This document shows positions 1-8,355 of a DNA stretch of 64,000 nucleotides, one piece after another; within the stretch, counting starts at the first letter, position 1, and every line of letters starts with the position of its first letter. The DNA comes from Kingella potus (GTDB taxonomy: Bacteria > Pseudomonadota > Gammaproteobacteria > Burkholderiales > Neisseriaceae). The stretch covers positions 1,302,001-1,366,000 of the forward strand of contig NZ_UGJJ01000001.1 in assembly GCF_900451175.1 (NCBI RefSeq). The letters are read 5' to 3'. Both the position numbers and the translations under genes were made by a program. The notes under the pieces were generated by a model. The model saw nothing but the letters and a program-made list of their open reading frames with translations. It was not told the origin of the DNA and searched no databases.

Positions 1-490
1 CACGCGGCTTCAGATGTGTGCGGTGGTTGTAAAACGGCAACGGCCTTTGCGCTGTGGCGGGAGCGCGTGCATTGCTTACACGGGGTTTGGCGGGGCTTTG
101 CTGTTAAGGTAGGGTGTGTGGCGCAAGCCGAGCACGCGTTTTTTGTTTTCAAGGCGGGAGGTGTTCCGTTGGGGAGGGGAGCCGCGTGCGTCGCCTTAGG
201 GCGACACATCCTACACGGGGCAAATTCGCGTAGGGTGTGTGGCGCAAGCCGCGCACGCGGCTTCAAATGTGTTGGCGGCGGTTGTAAAACGGCAGACGGG
301 GCGGTCTGAAAGCAGGGATGCGGCGTGTCGGAAATTCTGTTTTGTGCTTTTCGGACAGTTTGTATGCTGTGGCGGGAGCGCGTGCGTCGCCTTAGGGCGA
401 CACACCCTACACAAGGCAAATTCGCGTAGGGTGTGTGGCGCAGGCCGCGCACGCGGATTCAGATGTGTGCGGCGGTTGGAAAAACGGAAA
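1..490. repeat. Intergenic repeat block (GTAGGGTGTGT hairpin elements)
   Basis: No convincing gene is present. The stretch holds several copies of an imperfect hairpin element running from GTAGGGTGTGT to GCACGCG, at about 109-139, 187-216, 228-259, 382-412 and 425-456, in both orientations. Variable filler between them resembles that in other gaps of this window. Confidence 0.7.
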
Positions 491-536
491 ACAGGCCGTC
501 TGAAAACCTGCAAAACGGGTTTTCAGACGGCCTGTT
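491..536. terminator. Inverted DUS pair, terminator of nrdD
   Basis: Two AGGCCGTCTGAA uptake sequences face each other around a short loop, forming a long stem just past the nrdD stop codon on the minus strand. Inverted DUS pairs are known to serve as terminators in Neisseria. Confidence 0.75.
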
Positions 537-570
537 GCTACTCCGTACAAACTGTCTCCGCACAAACCGT

Positions 571-2352
571 TCAGGCCGCTTCGCGGTGGTAGTGCCGCAG
601 CGAATGCTCTTTGCGGCGGCCGCTGCTGAAGGCGGAAACGCGTTTGAGATAGCCGATGACGCGCGTGCCGTAGTCGATGTCGTGCGAACCGCAGCGGCTG
701 CATGCGTGCAGGGTGCGTTTGTCGATGTGGCCGCAGCCGTTGCAGATGGTGATGCGCACATTCACGCAGAAGTAGTTGCAGCCGGTGTGTGCGGCGATGT
801 CGAGCAGCGAGCGGTAGCCGGCTTCGGGCAGGGCTTCGTCGAGATTCAGGTGCAGCGCGGAGCCGCCGTCGAGCCAGTCGACCAGCTCTTTGCCGTGCAG
901 CAGGAATTTGTCGAGGGCGTTGGTCTGTTCGTCTTCGACAACGTAAAAATAGGAGTTGTAGCAGTCGCGGCTGACTCTGTAGCCGTCGGCTTTGTCCCAT
1001 TTGGCGTTTTTCACGCCGAGGTTTTCGGCGGGCACGAACTCGGTGTTGAATTTCACGCCGTAGTGTTTGGCGGCGGCCTGGTTGGCTTCAAAGATGGTTT
1101 TCAGACGGCCTTGTACAAACTGGATGTAGTCGTCGTTGTAGCCCACGGTGATGCCGCATGATTCGGCGGCTTCGGCCATGCCGTTGATGCCGATGGTGAG
1201 AAACTGTTTGTCGAGCGTGATGAAGCCTGCGTCGTACACGGGCAGCATGCCGGCGGCCCGGTATTCTTCCATCAGTTTGCGGTAGGCGTATTGGTATTTG
1301 TGGATTTTGGCGACCTCGGCGGCCAAGTCGCGGCCGTCTTGTTCGAGGCGGTTCATGTTGAGGGTGATGACGTTAATCGAGCCTGTGGCCACGCCGCCCG
1401 CGCCTAGGGTGTAGCTGAAGGTGCGGTCTTCGATGGCGTTGCGCAGGCGGCAGCATGAGGCGAGCGAGTCGGGGTTGTCGGAAAGGTAAACGAAAAACGA
1501 GTTGCCTTCCGATAATTCCTTGGCCATTTGGTCGGCAAACGCGCGGTCTTTGCACTTTCCGCCGTCGGTAAGCATGGCGGCGGTTACGACGGGAAAGGTC
1601 AGTACGGCTTTGGTGCGCTCTTGGTTAAACCATTTCAGGAAGAAGTTTTGCAGCTTGTCCACGCTAGTCCACACCGGTTTTTCAAAATCGGGGAACACGA
1701 AGTCGCCGAACATGGCTTCAAAATAGTATCGGTCGTATACCGAAATATTCCAAAACACGCTCTGATAGCCGCGTGCGGCGGCGGGCTGGTTGATGCTGTA
1801 CACCACTTGCTGCAGATGGTTGGCGACTTCGGCGGCGTGGGTTTCGAGATAGTTTGCGCCGTAGTCTTTGCGGGCGAAGTAGTCGAAATAAGTCAAAAAT
1901 TCCACGGTGGCCACCGCGCCGGCAAATTGCGCGCTGATGGCAAACACCAGATTGACAAACGAGCCGCAGAACGAAGCCAGATGCTTGGGCGCTTTGGATT
2001 CGCCCCCGAGCCGGGTCAGGCCGTCGAGCAGAAACGGATACAGCGTTACCGATACGCAATAGGGTTTCAGGCTGGTTTCGTCGTGCACATAAATCTCGTG
2101 CGCCTCGATTTGGTGGATGTATTCGCGCGCGGTGGCTTCGTCGAAAATCTCGGCGATTTTGCGCGACACTTGGGCGCGGTTCACCTGCACGAAAAAGTCT
2201 TTCATGATTTCCGCTTCCATCGTGGCGATGTTTTTCTGGGTAACGTTGGCGTTGGCATCCATTTTCGAGCCGTCGGCCGCGTTGTGCGCGGAAATATAGT
2301 CGTGCATGAATTGCAGTTTGCCGTTTAACTGTTCGGGATACAGCCGAATCAT
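571..2352 (-). CDS. nrdD: Anaerobic ribonucleoside-triphosphate reductase (class III)
   Basis: Oxygen-sensitive glycyl-radical enzyme that reduces ribonucleotides to deoxyribonucleotides in the cytoplasm. The 593-residue protein shows the C-terminal zinc site (Cys537, Cys540, Cys551, Cys554) and the radical loop RVIGY with Gly567. Mid-protein SCCRLRN looks like the active-site cysteine region. It is shorter than the roughly 710-residue E. coli enzyme, and no ATP-cone is evident at the N-terminus, so the allosteric activity site may be missing. The activase gene nrdG lies 66 bp upstream on the same strand, the reverse of the usual nrdD-nrdG order. A DUS is built into the coding region (GRLKT). 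Expression is probably shared with nrdG through the NrdR boxes. Confidence 0.95.
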   Translation of the reverse strand: MIRLYPEQLNGKLQFMHDYISAHNAADGSKMDANANVTQKNIATMEAEIMKDFFVQVNRAQVSRKIAEIFDEATAREYIHQIEAHEIYVHDETSLKPYCVSVTLYPFLLDGLTRLGGESKAPKHLASFCGSFVNLVFAISAQFAGAVATVEFLTYFDYFARKDYGANYLETHAAEVANHLQQVVYSINQPAAARGYQSVFWNISVYDRYYFEAMFGDFVFPDFEKPVWTSVDKLQNFFLKWFNQERTKAVLTFPVVTAAMLTDGGKCKDRAFADQMAKELSEGNSFFVYLSDNPDSLASCCRLRNAIEDRTFSYTLGAGGVATGSINVITLNMNRLEQDGRDLAAEVAKIHKYQYAYRKLMEEYRAAGMLPVYDAGFITLDKQFLTIGINGMAEAAESCGITVGYNDDYIQFVQGRLKTIFEANQAAAKHYGVKFNTEFVPAENLGVKNAKWDKADGYRVSRDCYNSYFYVVEDEQTNALDKFLLHGKELVDWLDGGSALHLNLDEALPEAGYRSLLDIAAHTGCNYFCVNVRITICNGCGHIDKRTLHACSRCGSHDIDYGTRVIGYLKRVSAFSSGRRKEHSLRHYHREAA

Positions 2353-2397
2353 GTTAAATCCTCCTCACGGTTGGTTTGAAAACAAAGGGTTAAGATA

Positions 2398-2432
2398 TTT
2401 TCAGACGGCCTTTGCCGGTTAGGCCGTCTGAA
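2398..2432. repeat. Inverted DUS pair between nrdG and nrdD
   Basis: TTCAGACGGCCT and AGGCCGTCTGAA flank a short loop. The pair overlaps the 3' end of nrdG. It may attenuate read-through into nrdD, giving more activase than reductase transcript; this last point is inference. Confidence 0.6.
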
Positions 2433-2982
2433 GCGCGGCCTCGCGGTTTTGCGCCAAGCCGGACACTGCCGCTGCGCCTGCGGCAATCGGAATCACTTTG
2501 GGCGCGGGTTTTTCTTTGACAAACAAATGGTTCAACACTTCGCCCGTACGCAAATCGGTAAATTTCTGGTTGGTAAACGGGCTGTCCAAGCCGCCCGACT
2601 CCATCTGCCAGCGGCCTGTTTTCAGATAGGTCAAAAGCGGAATCAGGCCGTCTGAAACCGCCTCCAGCTCTTCACGCTCCAAGCCGGTGTACAAACACGC
2701 CTTCAAACCTGCGGCCGCTACGGTTTGCAGCATTGTTTCCAGCTCGTCGGGCAGCCACTCGCCACCCATAAACAGTACACAGCTGATCAAGCCCGCATAG
2801 CGTTTCAGACGGCCTTCGAGATACCCGACAGTCAATTCCTGCCCCAAACCCGCCTTCCAAGCATCGGCACTGTGGCAGCCCTTGCAGCGCAACGGACAGC
2901 CCGAAAACAAAAACGCCAGCGACACCTCGCCCGGCACTTCCTGCCAGACGATTTGTTCTTCTGTGAAACGCAGCTTCTGCAT
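2419..2982 (-). CDS. nrdG: Anaerobic RNR activating enzyme (radical SAM)
   Basis: Radical S-adenosylmethionine activase that installs the glycyl radical on NrdD. The CxxxCxxC iron-sulfur motif is at Cys29, Cys33 and Cys36 (CPLRCKGC). At 187 residues it is slightly longer than E. coli NrdG. The start ATG is preceded by GAGGT at good spacing. The last codons (LQTA-stop) are themselves supplied by a DUS that pairs with a second copy, so gene end and hairpin overlap. It is first in a nrdG-nrdD operon, with two NrdR boxes immediately upstream. Confidence 0.92.
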   Translation of the reverse strand: MQKLRFTEEQIVWQEVPGEVSLAFLFSGCPLRCKGCHSADAWKAGLGQELTVGYLEGRLKRYAGLISCVLFMGGEWLPDELETMLQTVAAAGLKACLYTGLEREELEAVSDGLIPLLTYLKTGRWQMESGGLDSPFTNQKFTDLRTGEVLNHLFVKEKPAPKVIPIAAGAAAVSGLAQNREAALQTA

Positions 2983-2996
2983 GATTACCTCATAAA

Positions 2997-3044
2997 ATAC
3001 TATATATAGTATAAACAGGCTTGTTTGAATACTATATTTAGTAT
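2997..3044 (-). promoter_or_regulatory. Two NrdR boxes upstream of nrdG-nrdD
   Basis: Two 16-bp palindromes, ATACTATATATAGTAT (2997-3012) and ATACTATATTTAGTAT (3029-3044), match the NrdR-box pattern. Their starts are 32 bp apart, about three helical turns, the spacing expected for cooperative NrdR binding. The proximal box ends 15 nt before the nrdG start codon. NrdR is the (d)ATP-sensing repressor of ribonucleotide reductase operons; its gene is not in this window. Confidence 0.88.
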
Positions 3045-3192
3045 TCTAGCGGCATCGGCACAGAGCCGCAATAATAGCTGGTGTAAATTTTATAATTTGC
3101 TTATTTTTATTGGAAAAGACTTTTTTGGCGGATTGGAGCGCATGGGCGGAACGCGCTATGATGGCGGCGTATCGTTATATGGAGTGTGAAAA

Positions 3193-3402
3193 ATGCAGAA
3201 TGGAAAAGACAAAGTGCGGCAGGCTGCGCGTGCGGCAGGCCGTCTGAAAAACAAGGGCGGCAGGGAAGAAAAGCTGCAAGCGTGGCGGGAGGTGTGTGCC
3301 GAACGGGGATTGGGCGGCGAATTTGTGCTGTCGTCCAAGCTGAACGGCGCAGGCTATACGGAAGAGGAGGCTGCGGCGGTGGCGGAATTGTTCGGGCGGT
3401 AG
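3193..3402 (+). CDS. Small hypothetical protein
   Basis: A 69-residue, charged protein with no signal peptide or membrane segment. The start ATG has a GGAG-type ribosome site about 10 nt upstream. A DUS lies in the coding frame and encodes GRLKN. The C-terminal half (LNGAGYTEEEAAAVAELF) looks like a short helical module, but I do not recognise the family. The following 288 bp, up to the next gene, hold a DUS and no further gene. Confidence 0.5.
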   Translation: MQNGKDKVRQAARAAGRLKNKGGREEKLQAWREVCAERGLGGEFVLSSKLNGAGYTEEEAAAVAELFGR

Positions 3403-3690
3403 GCGGGACGAGGCCTTGCGGCCGTGGACGGAAGCGGGCTCGGATGCGGAGTCTGCGCGGCGGGCAAGGACGGATGGTGGAACAGAGCAAACAGGCGGCC
3501 GCCTTGTTTCTTTTCTACTTTGTGTTTCCCTATATGGCAGAGCAAGGCCGGCCGTGCGCCGGCTTTATTGCTGCGGCTGTAAAACGGAAAACAGGCCGTC
3601 TGAAAGCAGGGATGCGGCGTGTCGGAAATGCTGTTTTGTGCTTTTCGGACAGTTTGCGTGTTGTGGCGGGAGGGCGGCGGAGGCCTGCCG

Positions 3691-4149
3691 TTAGAGGCAG
3701 TATTGGTATTGCACGATGCCGATGCGCAGGCAGTCTTCATAGCCTGCGGGCGGTGTGCCGCTGTATATGCTTTGGATAATCAGGCTGCTGTCCTGCCGCT
3801 CGTGAAAGCAGATTTCGTAGCCGTGTCCGTGCCATGCGCTGCCGATGCGGTGGATGTCGGCGATGTGGCAGCCGAGAAAGGTGTTCGGCAGCGGCAGGGT
3901 TTGGAGGTATGCCGTTTGCGGGTCGGGTTTGCCCGCGCGGTAGTCGGCTTGCGCGGGGCAGCGGGTAAAGGCCAGTATTTCCGAGCCGATCAGGCCGCAG
4001 ATGTTGTACCAGTGTGCGCCGATGTGCAGGTAAACCTAGTTGATTTCGCCGCCGGTGTTTTCCGCCAGCAGCGTTTTGAGCGGCTGGCCGTTCAGGGCGG
4101 CGAGATCGGTGGTGTTGGCTTTTATCCGTGCTTCGTAGTCGCAGGACAT
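3691..4149 (-). pseudogene. Hypothetical protein with in-frame amber codon
   Basis: Reading from ATG at 4149 on the minus strand gives a continuous frame of 152 codons to TAA at 3693-3691, apart from one TAG at 4038-4036 (codon 38). The frame resumes at once with sensible sequence (VYLHIGAHWYNICGL), and CAG to TAG is a single transition. The gene begins only 4 nt after the stop of the upstream aminotransferase, so it looks like the last gene of the same operon. No family is recognised. Alternatives are a recent null mutation, a sequencing error, or suppression by readthrough. Confidence 0.65.
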
Positions 4150-4153
4150 GGTG

Positions 4154-5341
4154 TTATCCGCAGGCCGGCAGGGCGGCCTGTTGCAGCACGGCGGCGATGT
4201 GTTGTTGGCAGAACGCGGTTTCGCTGTCGGTAAGCGTGGGATGGACTAGGAACATCAGCGCGGTTTCGCCCAATTCGACCGCGTTTTTCAGACGGCTTTC
4301 CGGCCGCCACGGCGTGCCGTAGAAGGCTTTTTCCAGATACACTTCGGAGCAGCTTCCCTGATAGCAGGGCACGCCGAGGGCGTTCAGCTCGCTGACGATG
4401 CGGTCGCGGCTCCAATCGGGTTTGAGCTTTTCGGGGCGCACGAATGCGTAAAACTTGTATTGCGCGTGTCCGATATGTCCGGGCACTTCCGGAAGGCGGA
4501 TGCAGCCGGAGCCGCCCAGCGTTTCGGCCAGCTTCGCGGCGTTGGCGCGGCGTTTGGCCGTCCATTCGGGCATACGTTTGAGCTGGATGCGGCCGATGGC
4601 GGCCTGCATTTCCGTCATGCGCCAGTTGGTGCCGAAACTTTCGTGCAGCCAGCGGAAGCCGGGCGGGTGTTGGCGGTGGTACACCGCGTCGTAGCTTTTG
4701 CCGTGGTCTTTGTACGACCACATTTTTTCCCACAAATCTTTGTCGTTGGTGGTAACCATGCCGCCTTCGCCGCCGGTGGTCATGATTTTGTCCTGGCAGA
4801 ACGACCATGCGCCGATGTGGCCTATCGAGCCGACCGATTTGCCTTTGTAACGTGCGCCGTGGGCTTGTGCGCAGTCTTCGATGACCCACAGATTGTGTTT
4901 TTCGGCCAATTCCATAATCGCGTCCATTTCGGCGGGCATTCCGGCCAGATGGACGACAATGACGGCTTTGGTATTGGGGGTTAAGGCCGTCCGAATGGTG
5001 TCGGCGGTGATGTTTTGGCTGTTTAAATCGACATCGGCGAATACGGGGTTTGCGCCTGCGGTAACGATGCAGGAAGCCGAGGCGAGGAAGGTGCGCGAGG
5101 TAACGATGACATCGTCGCCCGCGCCGATGCCTACGGCTTTTAAGGCCAGATCCAAAGCCAGTGTGCCGTTGGCCAGGGCAACGGCGTAGCGCGTGCCGGC
5201 AAAGGCGGCAAACTCTTTTTCAAACTCGCGGCATTCGCTGCCCGTCCAGTAATTGACTTTGTTCGACAGCAGCACGCGCGATACGGCATCGGCTTCTTCT
5301 TGGGTGAAGCTCGGCCAGGGGGAGAGGGAGGTGTTCAGCAT
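4154..5341 (-). CDS. pglC: PglC-type DegT/DnrJ/EryC1 sugar aminotransferase
   Basis: PLP-dependent aminotransferase expected to convert a UDP-4-keto-6-deoxy-GlcNAc to the 4-amino sugar on the route to diacetamido-trideoxyhexose (bacillosamine-type) used in pilin and protein O-glycosylation. The likely PLP lysine is Lys185 (FCQDKIMTTGGEGG), with VIEDCAQAHG before it, both typical of the DegT family. The start at 5341 (MLNTSLSPWPSFT) is chosen over an upstream extension because the extension is DUS-derived sequence. The protein has 395 residues, normal for the family. It follows an acetyltransferase and sugar transferase on the same strand. No 4,6-dehydratase gene (pglD) or flippase (pglF) is in the window, so the pathway is completed elsewhere. 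Confidence 0.88.
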   Translation of the reverse strand: MLNTSLSPWPSFTQEEADAVSRVLLSNKVNYWTGSECREFEKEFAAFAGTRYAVALANGTLALDLALKAVGIGAGDDVIVTSRTFLASASCIVTAGANPVFADVDLNSQNITADTIRTALTPNTKAVIVVHLAGMPAEMDAIMELAEKHNLWVIEDCAQAHGARYKGKSVGSIGHIGAWSFCQDKIMTTGGEGGMVTTNDKDLWEKMWSYKDHGKSYDAVYHRQHPPGFRWLHESFGTNWRMTEMQAAIGRIQLKRMPEWTAKRRANAAKLAETLGGSGCIRLPEVPGHIGHAQYKFYAFVRPEKLKPDWSRDRIVSELNALGVPCYQGSCSEVYLEKAFYGTPWRPESRLKNAVELGETALMFLVHPTLTDSETAFCQQHIAAVLQQAALPACG

Positions 5342-5613
5342 GAGGTTTCTTTCTTTTTCAGACGGCCTGTCGGAACAGGCAGGCCGCCGCTGCGGCCGAG
5401 GCGGCATGGCGGCATGGCGGGGTGTAAAAGCGGTTGGGGGAAGCGGGCTGTCGGGCTTTCTGCGGCCGGCTGTTTTTCAGACGGCCTGTTGTCCGCCGCC
5501 GCATTCTTTCGGCAGCCATGCGGGAGCAAAGGGCGGGTCGTGCGGTTTTGCCGTTGCTGCTGCCTGCAAGAGGCCGTCTGAAAACGCACGGCTGTTTTTC
5601 AGACGGCCTTTCG

Positions 5614-6258
5614 TCATTGCAACGCCCGCGCCGGCACGCCCGCGACGGTCAGGCCGTCGGCAATGTCGCCGACTACCGCCGCGCCCGCGCCGACGGTTGC
5701 ACCGCTGCCGATGCGCACCTGCTGGCGGGTGCACGCGCCTATGCCTATCCAGCTTCCCGCGCCGACCTGCGTGCCGCCCGCCAGATGCGCTCCCGGGCTG
5801 ATGTGGACAAACGCGCCCAGCGTGCAGTCGTGGTCGACGGTGGCGGCGGTGTTGACGATGCAGCCTTCGCCTATGCGGCTGCCGGGCTGGATAACGGCTT
5901 GGGCAAACACGGCGCAGCCGCCGCCGAGCGCGGCATAGGGGGCGACGACGGCACTCGGATGGACGATGTCGGGCAGGGTGAAACCGAGCGTTTTCAGACG
6001 GCCGAACAGCTTTTGCCGCGCGGCGTTGTCGCCCACGGCCACGGCGGCCTGGTATGCGTCGGGAGTCAGGCGCGTGCCCAAAAGCGGTGTGCCGCCCAAA
6101 ACGGGCAGGCCGAGTACGGTGTCGCCGGCGGCGCGGCCGTCGTCGAGAAAGACAATCTGCGCCCACCGGCCGGCGGCCAGCGCGGTGGCGGCCAACACTT
6201 TGCCGTGGCCGCCCGCGCCGATGATGACGAGTTTGTCTGCGTTGGTGTCTGTGTTCAT
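5614..6258 (-). CDS. PglB acetyltransferase domain as a separate protein (NeuD family)
   Basis: Left-handed beta-helix acyltransferase of the NeuD/PglD type, probably N-acetylating the 4-amino group of the UDP-sugar. The N-terminus has a Rossmann-like nucleotide-sugar binding segment (VIIGAGGHGKV). Hexapeptide repeats fill the second half. VDHDCTLG supplies the likely catalytic His. At 214 residues it is complete. In N. meningitidis and N. gonorrhoeae this activity is fused to the sugar transferase as bifunctional PglB; here it is a separate gene, with an inverted DUS pair between the two. A DUS inside the gene encodes GRLKT. Confidence 0.85.
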   Translation of the reverse strand: MNTDTNADKLVIIGAGGHGKVLAATALAAGRWAQIVFLDDGRAAGDTVLGLPVLGGTPLLGTRLTPDAYQAAVAVGDNAARQKLFGRLKTLGFTLPDIVHPSAVVAPYAALGGGCAVFAQAVIQPGSRIGEGCIVNTAATVDHDCTLGAFVHISPGAHLAGGTQVGAGSWIGIGACTRQQVRIGSGATVGAGAAVVGDIADGLTVAGVPARALQ

Positions 6259-6313
6259 AAAACGGCCTTGTTAAACGGAAAACGGATGGCGGCGGCAAGG
6301 CCTTGTCCGACAA

Positions 6314-6358
6314 TGTTTTTCAGACGGCCTGTACAAGGCGGCAGGCCGTCTGAAAAAC
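6314..6358. terminator. Inverted DUS pair between the two PglB-half genes
   Basis: TTCAGACGGCCT and AGGCCGTCTGAA face each other just after the sugar transferase stop codon. It sits where the fused pglB of pathogenic Neisseria would continue, and could reduce read-through into the acetyltransferase gene. Confidence 0.6.
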
Positions 6359-6361
6359 GGT

Positions 6362-6973
6362 TCAGCCTTCTTTGCCGTTGCCTTCGAACTTCGCCGCCGT
6401 GGCTTCGCCTTCGCTGCTGATGCCTTCGCGGATAAAGACTTTTTTCACGGTGAGCAGCAGGATTTTTATATCGAGCCAAAACGAGCGGTGATCCACATAC
6501 CACACGTCGAGGCGGAATTTTTCCTGCCAGGATAGGGCGTTGCGCCCGTTTACCTGCGCCCAGCCGGTGATGCCGGGGCGCACTTCGTGGCGGCGGCGTT
6601 GTTCGGCGTTGTAGAGCGGCAGGTATTCGGGCAGCAGCGGACGCGGGCCGACCAGGCTCATGTCGCCTTTCAATACGTTCCACAATTCGGGCAGCTCGTC
6701 GAGGCTGGCGGCACGCAGTTTGCGGCCGAAAGGCGTGAGGCGTTCGGCATCGGGCAGCGGCCTGCCCGTGCTGTCGGCCGCGTCGCGCATGGTGCGGAAT
6801 TTGTACATGGCAAAGAGTTCGCCGTTTCTGCCCGGACGCATCTGGCGGAACAAGACGGGCGAGCCGAGTTTGCGCCGCACCGCCCACGCCAAAAGCAGCA
6901 GCAGCGGGCAGAGCAGGAGCAGCGCGGCGGCGGCGGCGGCAATGTCGAAGGCGCGTTTGCAAAAGGCGTTCAT
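6362..6973 (-). CDS. Undecaprenyl-phosphate phospho-sugar transferase (PglB-type)
   Basis: Monotopic phosphoglycosyl transferase that moves a phospho-sugar from a UDP-sugar to undecaprenyl phosphate at the inner membrane, the first lipid-linked step of O-glycan assembly. One N-terminal hydrophobic segment (residues about 8-30) anchors it. KFRTM and the ELPELWNVLKGDMSLVGPRP block are the family signature, with the Asp-Glu pair of the catalytic site in SLDELPEL. At 203 residues it is the minimal form without the fused acetyltransferase. The start overlaps the stop of the upstream glycosyltransferase by 4 nt (ATGA), implying coupled translation. Confidence 0.9.
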   Translation of the reverse strand: MNAFCKRAFDIAAAAAALLLLCPLLLLLAWAVRRKLGSPVLFRQMRPGRNGELFAMYKFRTMRDAADSTGRPLPDAERLTPFGRKLRAASLDELPELWNVLKGDMSLVGPRPLLPEYLPLYNAEQRRRHEVRPGITGWAQVNGRNALSWQEKFRLDVWYVDHRSFWLDIKILLLTVKKVFIREGISSEGEATAAKFEGNGKEG

Positions 6974-8139
6974 GGCAGCAGGCTTTCAATCAGGGCGGCG
7001 AGGCGGCGGTAGGACAGGCGGCGGTCGAACAGGCGGGCGATTTCCTGCGTCTGCACGGGGGCGGCGTTGTTTTTCAGACGGCCGAACGCGGCGGCAAAGT
7101 CCTGCGCGTTGCCCGAAGCGTAGTTTTCGTGCGGCAGCAGGTGCAGCAGGCGGCGCACTTCGGGATGGGTCTGGCTGTTCAAAACCGGCTTTTGCAGCAC
7201 CATGTAGTCGGAAAGTTTGTTGGTTACCGACTGCGGCGCGTAGCTGTGGATGGGATTGACCGCCATATCGCAGCCTTTGGCCAGCGACAGCATGTCGGCA
7301 TAGGGCAGGTAGCCGTGGAACACCGTGCCGGAGGCGGCATAGGCCGTTTGCAGGCGCGCCGCGTCGCCGCCGCCGCCGCAGATGTGCAGCTCCACGTCTT
7401 CGCCGCGCTGGCGCAGCAGGCGCACGCCACGGCAGACGGTTTCCACGTCGTAGCTGTGGCTGAGCGTGCCCAGATAAAACAGCCGCGTCCTGCCGGCTTC
7501 AAAGCGCAGCGCGGGCGCGGCGGCCACGGCGGCACAGTCTGCGCCGATGTACACCGCTTCGTGCGGCACGGCGGGATTGGCGGCGCGGGCGCGGGCAAGA
7601 TAGCTTTCGGACACGGCGGCCAGCGCGTCGGCGCAGGCATAGGCGCGGTCTGCCTTGCGGGCAAAGGGAAACAGGCGCGGCGGCAGGTGTTTGAGTGCGG
7701 GCAGCACGGCAGAAAACGATTCCGGCCACACGTCCTGCACATCGATCAGCAGCTTGTAGCCCAGCCGCGCTTTGTGCCGCCCGAGCACGAGGTTGGACGC
7801 AATCAGCGGGTAGGCGGAATACACCAGGCCGAATTCCCCCGTGCGGCGGCCGTGCAGCCAATGGTCGAGGCGGCGCACGAAGCCGTGATGGCTTTTCAGA
7901 CGGCCTGTCGAAACGTTTTCGGTATAACCCGCTTCGTCGATCAGCTCCACTTTCAGACGGCCTGAGGAGGCGGCGGCCGCATCTTCCGGCCGTCTGAACG
8001 ATTTGTCGTAATGGCGGAAGCGGCTGGTGAGCAGCAGCACGTCATGACGCTCGGCCAGCATCTCGGCCAGATAGCGGAAACGGTTGAAATAAGGCTCGCC
8101 GGGCAGCGAGCAGAACGGGGCGGCAATCAGGATGGTCAT
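6970..8139 (-). CDS. GT4-family glycosyltransferase of the pgl cluster
   Basis: A 389-residue GT-B fold glycosyltransferase, probably extending the lipid-linked glycan. RLFYLGTLSHSYDVETV (start of the C-terminal Rossmann domain) and a region with NKLSDYMVLQKPVL match the GT4/WbuB-type nucleotide-sugar site. The start at 8139 (MTILIAAPF) is preferred over an upstream extension that runs through a DUS. It heads the minus-strand cluster. Three or four uptake sequences lie inside the gene, encoding GRLK or similar in what look like loops, an unusually high density. It could be the counterpart of PglG or PglH, but I cannot tell which. Confidence 0.8.
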   Translation of the reverse strand: MTILIAAPFCSLPGEPYFNRFRYLAEMLAERHDVLLLTSRFRHYDKSFRRPEDAAAASSGRLKVELIDEAGYTENVSTGRLKSHHGFVRRLDHWLHGRRTGEFGLVYSAYPLIASNLVLGRHKARLGYKLLIDVQDVWPESFSAVLPALKHLPPRLFPFARKADRAYACADALAAVSESYLARARAANPAVPHEAVYIGADCAAVAAAPALRFEAGRTRLFYLGTLSHSYDVETVCRGVRLLRQRGEDVELHICGGGGDAARLQTAYAASGTVFHGYLPYADMLSLAKGCDMAVNPIHSYAPQSVTNKLSDYMVLQKPVLNSQTHPEVRRLLHLLPHENYASGNAQDFAAAFGRLKNNAAPVQTQEIARLFDRRLSYRRLAALIESLLP

Positions 8140-8355
8140 GGCGTGGAAACGGTTTTCCGGCAAGGCCGCCGCACGGGCGGGACGGGGTGGAAAAAAGCGG
8201 ATTATAGCCTTTTCGCGGCGGCAGGCCGTCTGAAAAAGCACGAAGCGGGGGCGGCGGCGCGGAGCCGCGTTTGCGGGTGTTTTTTAAGTTATGTAAATTA
8301 TTGTGCCGATAGGCTACAATATACGCCGTTTCCAGCCAAACAAACGGAGCAGACC

